NCBI GenBank assembly: GCA_019232735.1
Contig: JAFANL010000251.1
Location: 1-22,626, forward strand
Direction of reading: 5' to 3'
Origin: Aquitalea sp.
Lineage (GTDB): Bacteria; Pseudomonadota; Gammaproteobacteria; Burkholderiales; Chromobacteriaceae
DNA: 22,626 nucleotides
This document shows positions 1 to 6,578 of this stretch, one piece after another; the first letter of the stretch is position 1; every line of letters begins with the position of its first letter. The position numbers and the translations under genes were made by a program. Under the pieces are notes generated by a model. That model was not told the DNA's origin and did not search any database. It saw only the letters and a list, made by a program, of their open reading frames with translations.

Positions 1-1515
1 GCGCAAGGCCAGCTGCGGATTGTCCGGGTAGCTGAACGACACATTGCGGAATTCGATCTCGCCCTGGAAGCTGGTGCGGTGGAAGAAGTTGGCATCCTGC
101 GGCCGCTCCACCGGCATCTTCATGAAACCGTCCAGCGAGGACAGCGAGGTCTTGGCATTGTGGTACTGGGTCAGCAGGCCCACCAGCTGGCCTAACGGGG
201 CCATCGCGCGGCCGGACAGCATCACCGCGGCAATCACCCCGCCCTGCGAGGTATTGCCATCCATGATCTGGTACACCCCCACCACCAGCATCACGATGGA
301 AACCAGCTGGGTGATGAAGCCAGCAAAGGTATTGGCCGAAGTGGCCAGCAGCTTCAGCCTGGCACCCACTTGTGCCAGAAACAGCGTGCCCTGCTCCCAG
401 CGGCCCTGTTGCTGGCCTTCTGCCGCCAGGATCTTGATGGTTTCCAGGCCGGCCAGATTCTCCACCAACTGGGCATTACGCTGTGCTGCCGCACGCAGGG
501 TGGCCTCGGTCAGCTCCTTCATTTTTTCCTGGATGAGCAGGGCAAACACGATCATCAACAGCCCGCCCACCAGCACCGGCAGGGTCAGCAAGGGCGAAAT
601 CCACAAAATCGCCAGCAGGAAGATCAGCACGAATGGCAGGTCGATCAGCGCCGTGATGGAGGCCGAGGCGATAAAGTCGCGCACGGTTTCAAAGGCCCGC
701 AGATTGGACGAGAAAGCCCCGACCGATGCCGGTCTGGCCTCCATGCGGATACCCAATACCCGCTCCATGATCAGGCTGGACAGGGTCACATCCACCCGCT
801 TGCTGGCCAGATCGATCAGGTAAGAGCGAGTCATCTTCAACAGGAAGTCGAATATCAAGGCCAGCATGCCACCAATGGCCAGCACCCACAGGGTTTCGGT
901 GGCCATGTTCGGCACCACCCGGTCGTAGACATTCATCGAAACCAGCGGGATGACCAGGGCAAACAGGTTGATCAGCAAGGCCGCGATCATGGAGTCGCGG
1001 TAGAGAGGCAGGCCGCCATAAACGGTCTGCCAGAACCAGTGACGGGAGCGGATATGGCCCAGCTCCGGTGCCCGGCGTTCGAAGCTGAAGCGCGGGCGCA
1101 CAAAAATGGCCAGACCGACGTATTTGGTCGCCAGCTCGTCCAGAGGAATACTGGTTTCTGCCTCGGTCAGTTCGGCAAAGCTGACCTGGGCCATGCCGCT
1201 CTCGCGGTCGATGCTGCGCAGGATGCAGGCTTCGTCGCCATTCAGCAGCAATACCGCCGGCAACAGGGCATCACGCAATTTTTCCAACGGCTGACGCACC
1301 ACGCGGGACGTCAGGCCTATGCGTCGTGCCGAACGCGAAAACATTGAAGGAGTCAGCCGATTGTTACTCAGCGGGATACCCGCGACCAGCGATTCACGCG
1401 TGGCATTGATGCCATAAGAACGCGCCAGGGCAAACAGGCAATCCAGCAAAGGATCTAGATGCGTCGCCTGCAGGGGAATGGCGTGCGGGAGGCCTTCATG
1501 AGACGGGGAATGCAT
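1..1515 (-). CDS. Type I secretion permease/ATPase, LapB-type (3' end cut off by window)
   Basis: This is an inner-membrane ABC exporter that would energise secretion of a large adhesin or RTX-like protein through a type I system. The reading frame is open for 505 codons from ATG 1515 to the window edge. A GAGGG ribosome site lies 7 nt before the ATG. Residues about 19-135 resemble the C39-like domain of LapB/RtxB exporters. The equivalent of the peptidase histidine is not there (EACILRS near 95-101), so it is probably a non-cleaving substrate-docking domain. The membrane domain starts near residue 165 (hydrophobic run about 176-193). The frame ends at the beginning of the nucleotide-binding domain (EIEFRNVSFSYP, about 486-497). 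Walker A, signature and Walker B motifs lie outside the window. The assignment to the LapB-like branch rests on the N-terminal domain and is inference; the exporter family itself is clear. Confidence 0.88.
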   Translation of the reverse strand, partial: MHSPSHEGLPHAIPLQATHLDPLLDCLFALARSYGINATRESLVAGIPLSNNRLTPSMFSRSARRIGLTSRVVRQPLEKLRDALLPAVLLLNGDEACILRSIDRESGMAQVSFAELTEAETSIPLDELATKYVGLAIFVRPRFSFERRAPELGHIRSRHWFWQTVYGGLPLYRDSMIAALLINLFALVIPLVSMNVYDRVVPNMATETLWVLAIGGMLALIFDFLLKMTRSYLIDLASKRVDVTLSSLIMERVLGIRMEARPASVGAFSSNLRAFETVRDFIASASITALIDLPFVLIFLLAILWISPLLTLPVLVGGLLMIVFALLIQEKMKELTEATLRAAAQRNAQLVENLAGLETIKILAAEGQQQGRWEQGTLFLAQVGARLKLLATSANTFAGFITQLVSIVMLVVGVYQIMDGNTSQGGVIAAVMLSGRAMAPLGQLVGLLTQYHNAKTSLSSLDGFMKMPVERPQDANFFHRTSFQGEIEFRNVSFSYPDNPQLALR

Positions 1516-1580
1516 ACGCTACCCTCAAATGCTTTCTTTTATTATCGGCTTCAACTTCGTGACTCGCCGTTGGAAGCGAC

Positions 1581-1608
1581 ATTCTAATGGATGCGGCCAA
1601 TTCAGCAA
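1581..1608 (-). promoter_or_regulatory. Possible sigma70 promoter of the type I secretion gene
   Basis: On the minus strand TTGCTG (1603-1608) and TAGAAT (1581-1586) are separated by 16 bp. They lie about 65 bp upstream of the ATG at 1515. The surrounding 1590-1720 region is much more AT-rich than the rest of the window, which suits a promoter. The -35 element matches only three of six consensus bases, so this is tentative. Confidence 0.3.
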
Positions 1609-1689
1609 ATTATTACTAATAGTTATAATTAATACTTAATAAAACCAGAAATATCCATCTTGTATTTTTATCACTTCCTGAAAATTCAC

Positions 1690-1728
1690 CCAATAAAAAA
1701 CAAAAACCTGCCAACAATGACAGGTTTT
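1690..1728 (-). terminator. Intrinsic terminator after the tat/DUF2069 genes
   Basis: An 8-bp inverted repeat AAAACCTG (1703-1710) and CAGGTTTT (1721-1728) has a 10-nt loop. On the minus strand it is followed by a run of T with single interruptions (complement of 1692-1706). It lies 24 bp downstream of the DUF2069 stop codon and would end the hisF/hisE-tatC transcript before the secretion gene. Confidence 0.8.
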
Positions 1729-1752
1729 GATTGCAATCGGTCGCAGCCGGAT

Positions 1753-2100
1753 TCAGTGTGCTTTGCGTTTGAACGTCCGGGCAAAGCCCAATACACAGGC
1801 AAAGAACAGCACGCTGATGGCAATTTCCCCCAGCGCCAGTTGCTGCGACAAACCACGATCACCCCAGCTGCGCATGATGCCTTCGGTGAAGAAAGCCAGG
1901 ATGAACATGCTGGACCATTGATAGGTATACAGCCGCTCTTTCAGGATGCCCATCAAGGGGGCCAGCAATACCACGGCCTTCAGTGCCAGGAACGAGCCAC
2001 CGGGACGCAAGGGCGCCAACCACAACTCCCAGGCCAGGGTCAGCAGAATCAAGGCCACCAGGCTGGCAGCCGCTCCATAGTGAAACAGTTTACGGTTCAT
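1753..2100 (-). CDS. DUF2069 family small inner-membrane protein
   Basis: This 115-residue, strongly hydrophobic protein probably has four membrane segments. Its length and pattern (MNRKLFHYGA start, LRPGG loop, KERLYTYQW motif, Lys/Arg-rich C-terminus) match the DUF2069 family, whose function is not known. I chose ATG 2100 because it overlaps the tatC stop in an ATGA and has AGGA just upstream; a longer open frame reaching 2184 runs inside tatC. It is the last gene before a terminator. The translational coupling to tatC suggests co-expression with the Tat translocase, but gives no evidence that it is a Tat component. Confidence 0.8.
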   Translation of the reverse strand: MNRKLFHYGAAASLVALILLTLAWELWLAPLRPGGSFLALKAVVLLAPLMGILKERLYTYQWSSMFILAFFTEGIMRSWGDRGLSQQLALGEIAISVLFFACVLGFARTFKRKAH

Positions 2101-2840
2101 TTTTCCTGATTTCCGGCCGTAACGGCGCGTCCGGGACGCGCCATGAAGACAGCCATGATGATGCCCACTTCGTACAGCAGCCACAGCGGCACTGCCAGCA
2201 TGGTTTGCGACAGCACATCCGGCGGCGTCACCACGGCAGCCACCACGAAGGAGGCCACGATGACATAAGGTCGGCCTTCACGCAGCTTGGTCACCGATAC
2301 CACGCCCATGCGCACCAGCACGATCACCACGATGGGTACTTCAAAGGTGACGCCAAAAGCCAGGAACATGCCCATGACGAAGGACAGGTATTTGTCGATG
2401 TCCGTCATCATGCTGACCCCGCTGGGCGTCATCACCGAAAAGAAATGAAAAGCCACCGGGAAAACCAGAAAATAGGCAAACGACATACCCAGCATGAACA
2501 GCAGCACGCTGGCGACCACCAGCGGCAGGATCAGGCGCTTTTCATGGCTGTACAGGCCCGGTGCGACAAAGGCCCAGATCTGGTACAGGGTATTGGGCAG
2601 CGAGATAAGAAAAGCCACCAGCATGGTGAGCTTCATCGGCACAAAAAAGGTGGCAGTCACCTCGGTGGCGATCATGCTGCCGCCATTGGGCAGCGCATCC
2701 AGCAAGGGCTTGGCCAGCAAGTGGTAGATCTCACCGGACCAGTGGAACAGGACCAGAAAGACCACGATCAGGCCCAGGATGGCGCGCACCAGCCGCAGCC
2801 GCAGCTCCAGCAGGTGGGCAAGCAGAGGTTGTTCGTTCAT
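2097..2840 (-). CDS. tatC: Sec-independent protein translocase TatC
   Basis: TatC is the twin-arginine signal-peptide receptor of the inner membrane and works with TatB; TatA then forms the transport path. The 247-residue protein has the family's usual length and six hydrophobic segments. The N-terminal conserved block LLAHLLELRLRL holds the Glu (E12) equivalent to the signal-binding Glu of E. coli TatC. Its ATG overlaps the tatB stop by 4 nt and its own stop overlaps the next start in the same way. Substrates in this organism may include metalloenzymes exported folded, but none is encoded in the window. Confidence 0.97.
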   Translation of the reverse strand: MNEQPLLAHLLELRLRLVRAILGLIVVFLVLFHWSGEIYHLLAKPLLDALPNGGSMIATEVTATFFVPMKLTMLVAFLISLPNTLYQIWAFVAPGLYSHEKRLILPLVVASVLLFMLGMSFAYFLVFPVAFHFFSVMTPSGVSMMTDIDKYLSFVMGMFLAFGVTFEVPIVVIVLVRMGVVSVTKLREGRPYVIVASFVVAAVVTPPDVLSQTMLAVPLWLLYEVGIIMAVFMARPGRAVTAGNQEK

Positions 2841-3349
2841 GCGTGGGGGCGGGATTCGCTAGTCGGCTGCGTCGCAGCCGGGGGATGGTCGTCGAACAGG
2901 TCCAGCTGATTTTCGTCGCGAGGCGGCTGATCCGCTGCGGTTTTTTCCTCCACCACGGTGGAGACCACGCTGGCCGGACTGGGCTGCGCCTGCAGATCGA
3001 GACCGCCATGGATGGTCTGCGCCGCCTCCTGCAGCGGCACTGCTACCTCATTGGAGAGCTGCTGCAGCTGCGCCGACTGTTCGGCGATCACTTCGCGCAC
3101 GCCCTGCACTTCGGCTTCCATCTGCGACTTGAAGCTGTGCGCGGCATCCTGGATGTCGTTGCGCAGCTCGCCCAAACCACTCAGATTGGCTTGCTGGTGG
3201 ATGTCGGCCTTGACGCTGGCGACAAAGCGCTGCGCCCGCGCTACCAGCGCGCCCAGGGTACGGGCTACCGTAGGCAGGCGCTCCGGCCCCAGCACCACCA
3301 GGGCCACGATGCCGATCAGGAGGATTTCACCGAAACTGATATCGAACAC
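2837..3349 (-). CDS. tatB: Sec-independent protein translocase TatB
   Basis: TatB forms the receptor complex with TatC that recognises twin-arginine signal peptides. The 170-residue protein begins with the typical MFDISFGEILLIGIVALVVL membrane helix. A GPERLP hinge and a long amphipathic, charged helix (about residues 20-110) follow. The C-terminal 60 residues are Pro-, Ala- and Asp-rich and look disordered, as is usual for TatB. The start lies 15 bp after the tatA stop. The GPERLP motif separates it from TatA, which has FGTKKL instead. Confidence 0.96.
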   Translation of the reverse strand: MFDISFGEILLIGIVALVVLGPERLPTVARTLGALVARAQRFVASVKADIHQQANLSGLGELRNDIQDAAHSFKSQMEAEVQGVREVIAEQSAQLQQLSNEVAVPLQEAAQTIHGGLDLQAQPSPASVVSTVVEEKTAADQPPRDENQLDLFDDHPPAATQPTSESRPHA

Positions 3350-3364
3350 GGCGCACCCTGTGGC

Positions 3365-3568
3365 TTATTTCTTGTCGGATTCGTTGTCGATGATGCGGCC
3401 AGACTCGGCAGGCTTGTCAGCCTTTTCGTTCTCGCCCTTCATGCCTTCCTTGAAGCCACGCACGGCACCACCCAGGTCCTCGCCCACGTTTTTCAGTTTC
3501 TTGGTGCCAAACACCAGCACCACAATCAACAGCACAATCAGCCAGTGCCAGATACTGAAAGAACCCAT
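3365..3568 (-). CDS. tatA: Sec-independent protein translocase TatA
   Basis: TatA is the small single-span subunit that multimerises to carry folded proteins across the membrane. The 67-residue protein has a hydrophobic helix (IWHWLIVLLIVVLVF), the hinge FG and the amphipathic helix TKKLKNVGEDLGGAVRGFKEG. An acidic tail ends in Lys-Lys. I chose ATG 3568: AAGGAAG sits about 5 nt upstream of it, whereas the upstream in-frame GTG at 3574 directly abuts the Shine-Dalgarno and would only add two residues. It is the first of the tatABC genes and follows hinT after a 56-bp gap containing a hairpin. Confidence 0.95.
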   Translation of the reverse strand: MGSFSIWHWLIVLLIVVLVFGTKKLKNVGEDLGGAVRGFKEGMKGENEKADKPAESGRIIDNESDKK

Positions 3569-3590
3569 TGCCACTTCCTTTCAAATAATC

Positions 3591-3615
3591 CGGCGTGCCA
3601 CGCTGCAGCACGCCG
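3591..3615 (-). other. GC-rich hairpin between hinT and tatA
   Basis: CGGCGTGC (3591-3598) and GCACGCCG (3608-3615) form a perfect 8-bp stem with a 9-nt loop. On the minus strand it is followed by GATTATTTG, which is too poor in T for a confident terminator. It ends about 22 nt before the tatA ATG and could be a leaky terminator or an mRNA-processing or stability structure that sets tat expression relative to hisE-hinT. Confidence 0.5.
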
Positions 3616-3624
3616 ACAAACCGT

Positions 3625-3948
3625 TCAGCCCTTGTGGCCAAAAACATGTACATGCAGGTGGAACACTTCCTGGCCACCACCGCGACCCGTATTGATACCG
3701 GTTTTGAAACCACCTGCCAGACCCTGCTCGGCGGCCAGTCGCGGCACCAGGCCCATGATGCGACCCAGCAGTGCTTCATGCTCCGGACCACACTCAGCCA
3801 GCGAGGCCACGTGCAGCTTGGGAATGATCAGGAAATGCACCGGTGCCAGCGGACGAATGTCGTGAAAAGCCACCACGTCATCGTCTTCGTAAATCTTGTT
3901 GCAGGGAATCTGGCCTGCGGCAATCTTGCAGAAAATGCAGTCGCTCAT
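3625..3948 (-). CDS. hinT: HIT family nucleotide hydrolase, HinT type
   Basis: HinT-type proteins hydrolyse purine nucleoside phosphoramidates and aminoacyl-adenylates in the cytoplasm. The 107-residue protein has the N-terminal SDCIFCKI block (C4, C7), the IRPLAPVH segment and the catalytic histidine triad at H97, H99 and H101 within FHLHVHVFG. Length and motifs match bacterial HinT throughout. The gene starts 22 bp after the hisE stop. Linkage of hinT with hisE and tat genes is common in proteobacteria and reflects operon sharing more than a known shared pathway. Confidence 0.94.
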   Translation of the reverse strand: MSDCIFCKIAAGQIPCNKIYEDDDVVAFHDIRPLAPVHFLIIPKLHVASLAECGPEHEALLGRIMGLVPRLAAEQGLAGGFKTGINTGRGGGQEVFHLHVHVFGHKG

Positions 3949-3970
3949 TGCTTGGTCCTGTACGGATAAG

Positions 3971-4291
3971 TCAGGAAGGACGGGAAGCCTTCTCGTCGAT
4001 GCCGGAAATGCCCTCGCGGCGATGCAGTTCCATCAACACATCTTCCGGGCGCAGGCCATGATAAGCCAGCAGCACCATGGTGTGAAACCACAAGTCAGCC
4101 ACTTCGCGTACCAGATGCAGCTTGTCCTTGTCCTTGGAAGCCATCAGGGTTTCAGCAGCTTCTTCCGCCACTTTTTTCAGGATCGCGTCTTCACCCTTGT
4201 GAAACAGCGAAGCCACATAAGACGACTGGGGGCTGGCCTCACGGCGGGCTTCCAGCGTATCGGCAACAGTCTTGAGCACATCGAAGGTCAT
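3971..4291 (-). CDS. hisE: Phosphoribosyl-ATP pyrophosphatase HisE
   Basis: HisE removes pyrophosphate from PR-ATP to give PR-AMP, the second step of histidine synthesis. The 106-residue all-alpha protein carries the acidic metal-binding motif of the MazG-like fold (KKVAEEAAETLMASKD, then REVADLWFHTMVLL). It is separate from HisI here, unlike the HisIE fusion of enteric bacteria. An AAGGTG sequence lies about 10 nt before the ATG. A 124-bp gap separates it from hisI, longer than usual between these genes, so it may have its own promoter. Confidence 0.95.
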   Translation of the reverse strand: MTFDVLKTVADTLEARREASPQSSYVASLFHKGEDAILKKVAEEAAETLMASKDKDKLHLVREVADLWFHTMVLLAYHGLRPEDVLMELHRREGISGIDEKASRPS

Positions 4292-4330
4292 GATGCTTCA
4301 CCTTTGCATACTGGGAATTCGGCAAGTATA

Positions 4331-4350
4331 GGCCGATTCGCTCATCGGCC
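4331..4350. other. Hairpin in the hisI-hisE gap
   Basis: GGCCGAT (4331-4337) and ATCGGCC (4344-4350) form a perfect 7-bp stem with a 6-nt loop in the 124-bp hisI-hisE spacer. A second small dyad, TGGCAA-GGT-TTGCCA, lies at 4360-4374. Neither has a T-run. A TATACT hexamer follows on the minus strand but has no matching -35 element, so I call no promoter. Confidence 0.4.
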
Positions 4351-4415
4351 GTTAGCGCTTGGCAAGGTTTGCCATTGTAGCGACTGTGCGAGATATTGAA
4401 TTGATACGGAGCAAT

Positions 4416-4808
4416 TTAATGCTTGTGCTGATAAATGGCATCCGGGTCTTTCAGCACCGCATCCACCACCGTCCAGCCGCCATGTTCGAAGCGGCGGTAG
4501 AAGCAGCTTTCACGCCCGGTATGGCAGGCAATGCCACCAGCCTGCTGAATCTGCATCACGATCACGTCGCCATCACAATCCAGTCGCAGCTCCTGCACGG
4601 TTTGCAGATGACCGGACTCCTCGCCCTTTTTCCACAGCTTTTGCCGCGAGCGGCTCCAGTAATGGGCAATGCCGGTGTCAGCCGTCAATTGCAGGCTTTC
4701 GCGGTTCATCCACGCCACCATCAGCACCCGGCCGGTGGCACTGTCCTGGGCAATGGCGGTGACCAGGCCCTGGGCATCCCATTTCACTTCATCCAGCCAG
4801 TGGCTCAT
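4416..4808 (-). CDS. hisI: Phosphoribosyl-AMP cyclohydrolase HisI
   Basis: HisI opens the adenine ring of PR-AMP (third step of histidine synthesis), using zinc and magnesium. The 130-residue protein has LDCDGDVIVMQI with the metal-binding Asp and Cys residues, and then the zinc cysteines in CHTGRESCFYRRF. Earlier conserved parts are MVAWMNRESLQLT and YWSRSRQKLWKKGEESG. The start at 4808 overlaps the hisF stop by 4 nt (ATGA). A longer open frame extending to 5201 is only overlap with hisF. There is no HisE domain at the C-terminus. Confidence 0.96.
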   Translation of the reverse strand: MSHWLDEVKWDAQGLVTAIAQDSATGRVLMVAWMNRESLQLTADTGIAHYWSRSRQKLWKKGEESGHLQTVQELRLDCDGDVIVMQIQQAGGIACHTGRESCFYRRFEHGGWTVVDAVLKDPDAIYQHKH

Positions 4809-5572
4809 AAACGCACCTCGATACCGGCAGCACGCATGGCTTCCTTGGCCTCGCGCACCGTGTATTCGCTGAAGTGGAAGATGCTGGCCGCCAGCACGGC
4901 ATCCGCCTTGCCCAGCTTCACGCCGTCCACCAGATGCTGCAGATTGCCGACGCCACCGGAGGCAATCACCGGAATCCCCACCCCTTCGGACACGGCACGG
5001 GTCAGCGGCAGGTTGAAACCGATCTTGGTACCATCGCGATCCATGCTGGTGAGCAGGATTTCGCCAGCACCGTATTCCTGCATCTTCTGTGCCCATTCGA
5101 CAGCATCGATGCCGGTACGGTTGCGTCCGCCATGGGTGAACACTTCCCAGCGGTCGTTTTCCGGCGTCACCGCCTTGGCATCCACCGCCACCACGATGCA
5201 CTGGCTGCCGAACTTGGCGGCGGCTTCACGCACCAGTTCCGGATTGGTCACGGCTGCGGTATTGATGCTGACCTTGTCGGCACCGGCGTTGAGCAGACGG
5301 CGGATGTCTTCCACCTTGCGCACGCCACCACCCACGGTCAGCGGGATGAACACCTGCTCGGCCACCGATTCGATCACGTGCAGGATCAGGTCGCGGTCGT
5401 CAGAACTGGCGGTGATATCCAGAAAGGTAAGCTCGTCGGCACCTTGTTCGTTGTAGCGACGGGCGATTTCCACCGGGTCGCCGGCATCGCGCAGGCCGAC
5501 AAAGTTGACGCCCTTGACGACGCGACCGGCAGTCACGTCCAGGCAGGGGATAATGCGTTTGGCCAGAGTCAT
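4805..5572 (-). CDS. hisF: Imidazole glycerol phosphate synthase, cyclase subunit HisF
   Basis: HisF uses ammonia channelled from HisH to convert PRFAR into imidazole glycerol phosphate and AICAR. The 255-residue (beta/alpha)8 barrel starts with MTLAKRIIPCLDV, including the catalytic Asp, and has the second catalytic Asp in VVAVDAK. Phosphate loops GGGVR and ASGGVGN are present. The family start is ATG 5572. An in-frame GTG at 5614 would add 14 residues encoded by a terminator-like hairpin and is unlikely. No recognisable Shine-Dalgarno precedes 5572, because the poly-T of that terminator occupies the spot. It is followed directly by hisI. Confidence 0.96.
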   Translation of the reverse strand: MTLAKRIIPCLDVTAGRVVKGVNFVGLRDAGDPVEIARRYNEQGADELTFLDITASSDDRDLILHVIESVAEQVFIPLTVGGGVRKVEDIRRLLNAGADKVSINTAAVTNPELVREAAAKFGSQCIVVAVDAKAVTPENDRWEVFTHGGRNRTGIDAVEWAQKMQEYGAGEILLTSMDRDGTKIGFNLPLTRAVSEGVGIPVIASGGVGNLQHLVDGVKLGKADAVLAASIFHFSEYTVREAKEAMRAAGIEVRL

Positions 5573-5583
5573 GTTCGCAACAC

Positions 5584-5613
5584 AAAAAAATTTGGCCGAA
5601 GAGTCTTCGGCCA
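5584..5613 (-). terminator. Intrinsic terminator or attenuator immediately upstream of hisF
   Basis: TGGCCGAAGA (5604-5613 read on the minus strand) and its complement (5593-5602) form a perfect 10-bp stem, followed on the minus strand by AA and T7 (5584-5590). The T-run ends 11 nt before the hisF ATG. Structurally this is a textbook Rho-independent terminator. Its position within a same-strand pathway suggests either partial termination or regulated read-through into hisF-hisI. Confidence 0.75.
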
Positions 5614-5652
5614 CAGGCTGTTGACAAAGTAATTTGATACGACGTTACCGAA

Positions 5653-5667
5653 CCCGGCCAAGCCGGG
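5653..5667. repeat. Small GC-rich inverted repeat in the hisA-hisF spacer
   Basis: CCCGGC and GCCGGG are separated by 3 nt (CAA). No T-run follows. It is the shortest of the four dyads in the spacer. Confidence 0.5.
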
Positions 5668-5746
5668 CCGCTCCACCGCAGTAGCTGATTTCACAGCCTT
5701 CCTGTCTATTCCCATCCCCCCGCCCTCCCCCGGTTGGGAAGGATGC

Positions 5747-5770
5747 CTCGCCTTCTTGGCAGAAGGCGAG
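5747..5770. repeat. Perfect 10-bp inverted repeat in the hisA-hisF spacer
   Basis: CTCGCCTTCT (5747-5756) pairs perfectly with AGAAGGCGAG (5761-5770) across a 4-nt loop. It lies 2 bp from the next hairpin, so the two would stack as adjacent stems in the RNA downstream of hisA. Confidence 0.7.
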
Positions 5771-5772
5771 AT

Positions 5773-5801
5773 CCGGTTTGGCAACAGCCTTGCCAAACCG
5801 G
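5773..5801. repeat. Perfect 12-bp inverted repeat just after hisA
   Basis: CCGGTTTGGCAA (5773-5784) pairs with TTGCCAAACCGG (5790-5801) across a 5-nt loop. It starts 14 bp beyond the hisA stop on the minus strand. It lacks a T-run, so it is more like a REP-type or 3'-protecting stem than an intrinsic terminator. Confidence 0.7.
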
Positions 5802-5815
5802 GGGTTAAAGTCGGA

Positions 5816-6559
5816 TCAAGCCTCGGATAATTCGTCGGCCAAGGTCTGCGCGGCAGCAAAGTCTATGCTGCCCTCGTAGATGGCACGGCCGGTGATGGCG
5901 CCCTCGATGCCTTCTTCTTCCACGGCACACAGATTGCGCACATCGTCGAGGTTGGTCAGGCCGCCGGAGGCGATCACCGGAATGGTCAGCGCCTGGGCCA
6001 GCTTGACGGTGGCTTCGATATTGACGCCATTCATCATGCCGTCACGACCGATATCGGTGTAGATCACCGAGTTGACGCCGTAGTCTTCGAAGCGCTTGGC
6101 CAGATCAATCACATTGTGATTGGTGATCTTGGCCCAGCCATCGATGGCCACCATGCCATCCTTGGCATCCAGGCCGACAATCACCTGGCCGGGGAAGGCG
6201 TCACAGGCATCATGCAGGAAGCCTGGGGTTTTCACCGCAGCGGTCCCGATGATGACGTAGGACAGGCCCATGTCCAGGTATTTTTCGATGGTGTCCAGAT
6301 CGCGGATGCCGCCACCCAGTTGAACCGGCATGTCATTGCCCACTTCCTGCAGGATGGAGCGGATGATGTTCAGGTTCTTGGGTTTGCCGGCAAAGGCACC
6401 GTTCAGGTCAACCAGATGCAGGCGACGGGCTCCCTGGTCACGCCAGTGAGCGGCCACCTTGACCGGATCGTCAGAGAAAACGGTGGCATCGTCCATAACG
6501 CCCTGTTTCAGGCGTACGCATTGACCATCCTTGAGGTCGATAGCGGGTATAAGCAGCAT
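5816..6559 (-). CDS. hisA: ProFAR isomerase HisA
   Basis: HisA converts ProFAR to PRFAR by an Amadori rearrangement. The 247-residue (beta/alpha)8 barrel has the acidic catalytic Asp in MLLIPAIDLKDG and the second catalytic Asp in VGLDAKDG. Phosphate-binding segments QLGGGIRD and ASGGLTN are also present. It lies 19 bp downstream of hisH and is followed by the hairpin-rich spacer in place of hisF directly. Similarity to HisF is familial; the IPAIDLKDG and QLGGGIR motifs identify HisA. Confidence 0.97.
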   Translation of the reverse strand: MLLIPAIDLKDGQCVRLKQGVMDDATVFSDDPVKVAAHWRDQGARRLHLVDLNGAFAGKPKNLNIIRSILQEVGNDMPVQLGGGIRDLDTIEKYLDMGLSYVIIGTAAVKTPGFLHDACDAFPGQVIVGLDAKDGMVAIDGWAKITNHNVIDLAKRFEDYGVNSVIYTDIGRDGMMNGVNIEATVKLAQALTIPVIASGGLTNLDDVRNLCAVEEEGIEGAITGRAIYEGSIDFAAAQTLADELSEA

Positions 6560-6578
6560 GGTGCTAGATCAACGTAAG

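Larger units (their letters stand above)
5573..5815. other. Structured hisA-hisF spacer
   Basis: This 243-bp gap separates two adjacent his genes that are usually tightly spaced. It contains four perfect inverted repeats, listed separately, and a pyrimidine-rich stretch with long C runs at 5710-5731. I find no convincing coding frame on either strand. A weak minus-strand promoter candidate (TTGGCC, 16 bp, TATCAA; about 5636-5663) lies just upstream of the hisF-proximal terminator. The spacer looks like an inserted repeat element or a structured leader. Confidence 0.6.

Noticed and set aside
44..1347. Long plus-strand open frames (259 and 325 codons) opposite the left-edge gene
   Set aside because: They are antisense shadows of the secretion ATPase. 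The minus-strand frame is continuous from 1515 to 1 with recognisable exporter sequence, and the plus-strand proteins are low-complexity and match no family.
5574..5614. N-terminally extended HisF starting at GTG 5614
   Set aside because: The 14 extra residues are encoded by the hairpin and T-run, are not part of the HisF family and have no ribosome site; kept only as a possibility in the hisF finding.
5569..5859. 96-codon minus-strand frame across the hisA-hisF spacer
   Set aside because: It begins inside hisA in another frame, runs through hairpins and C-rich tracts and ends at the hisF start. No ribosome site or family match.
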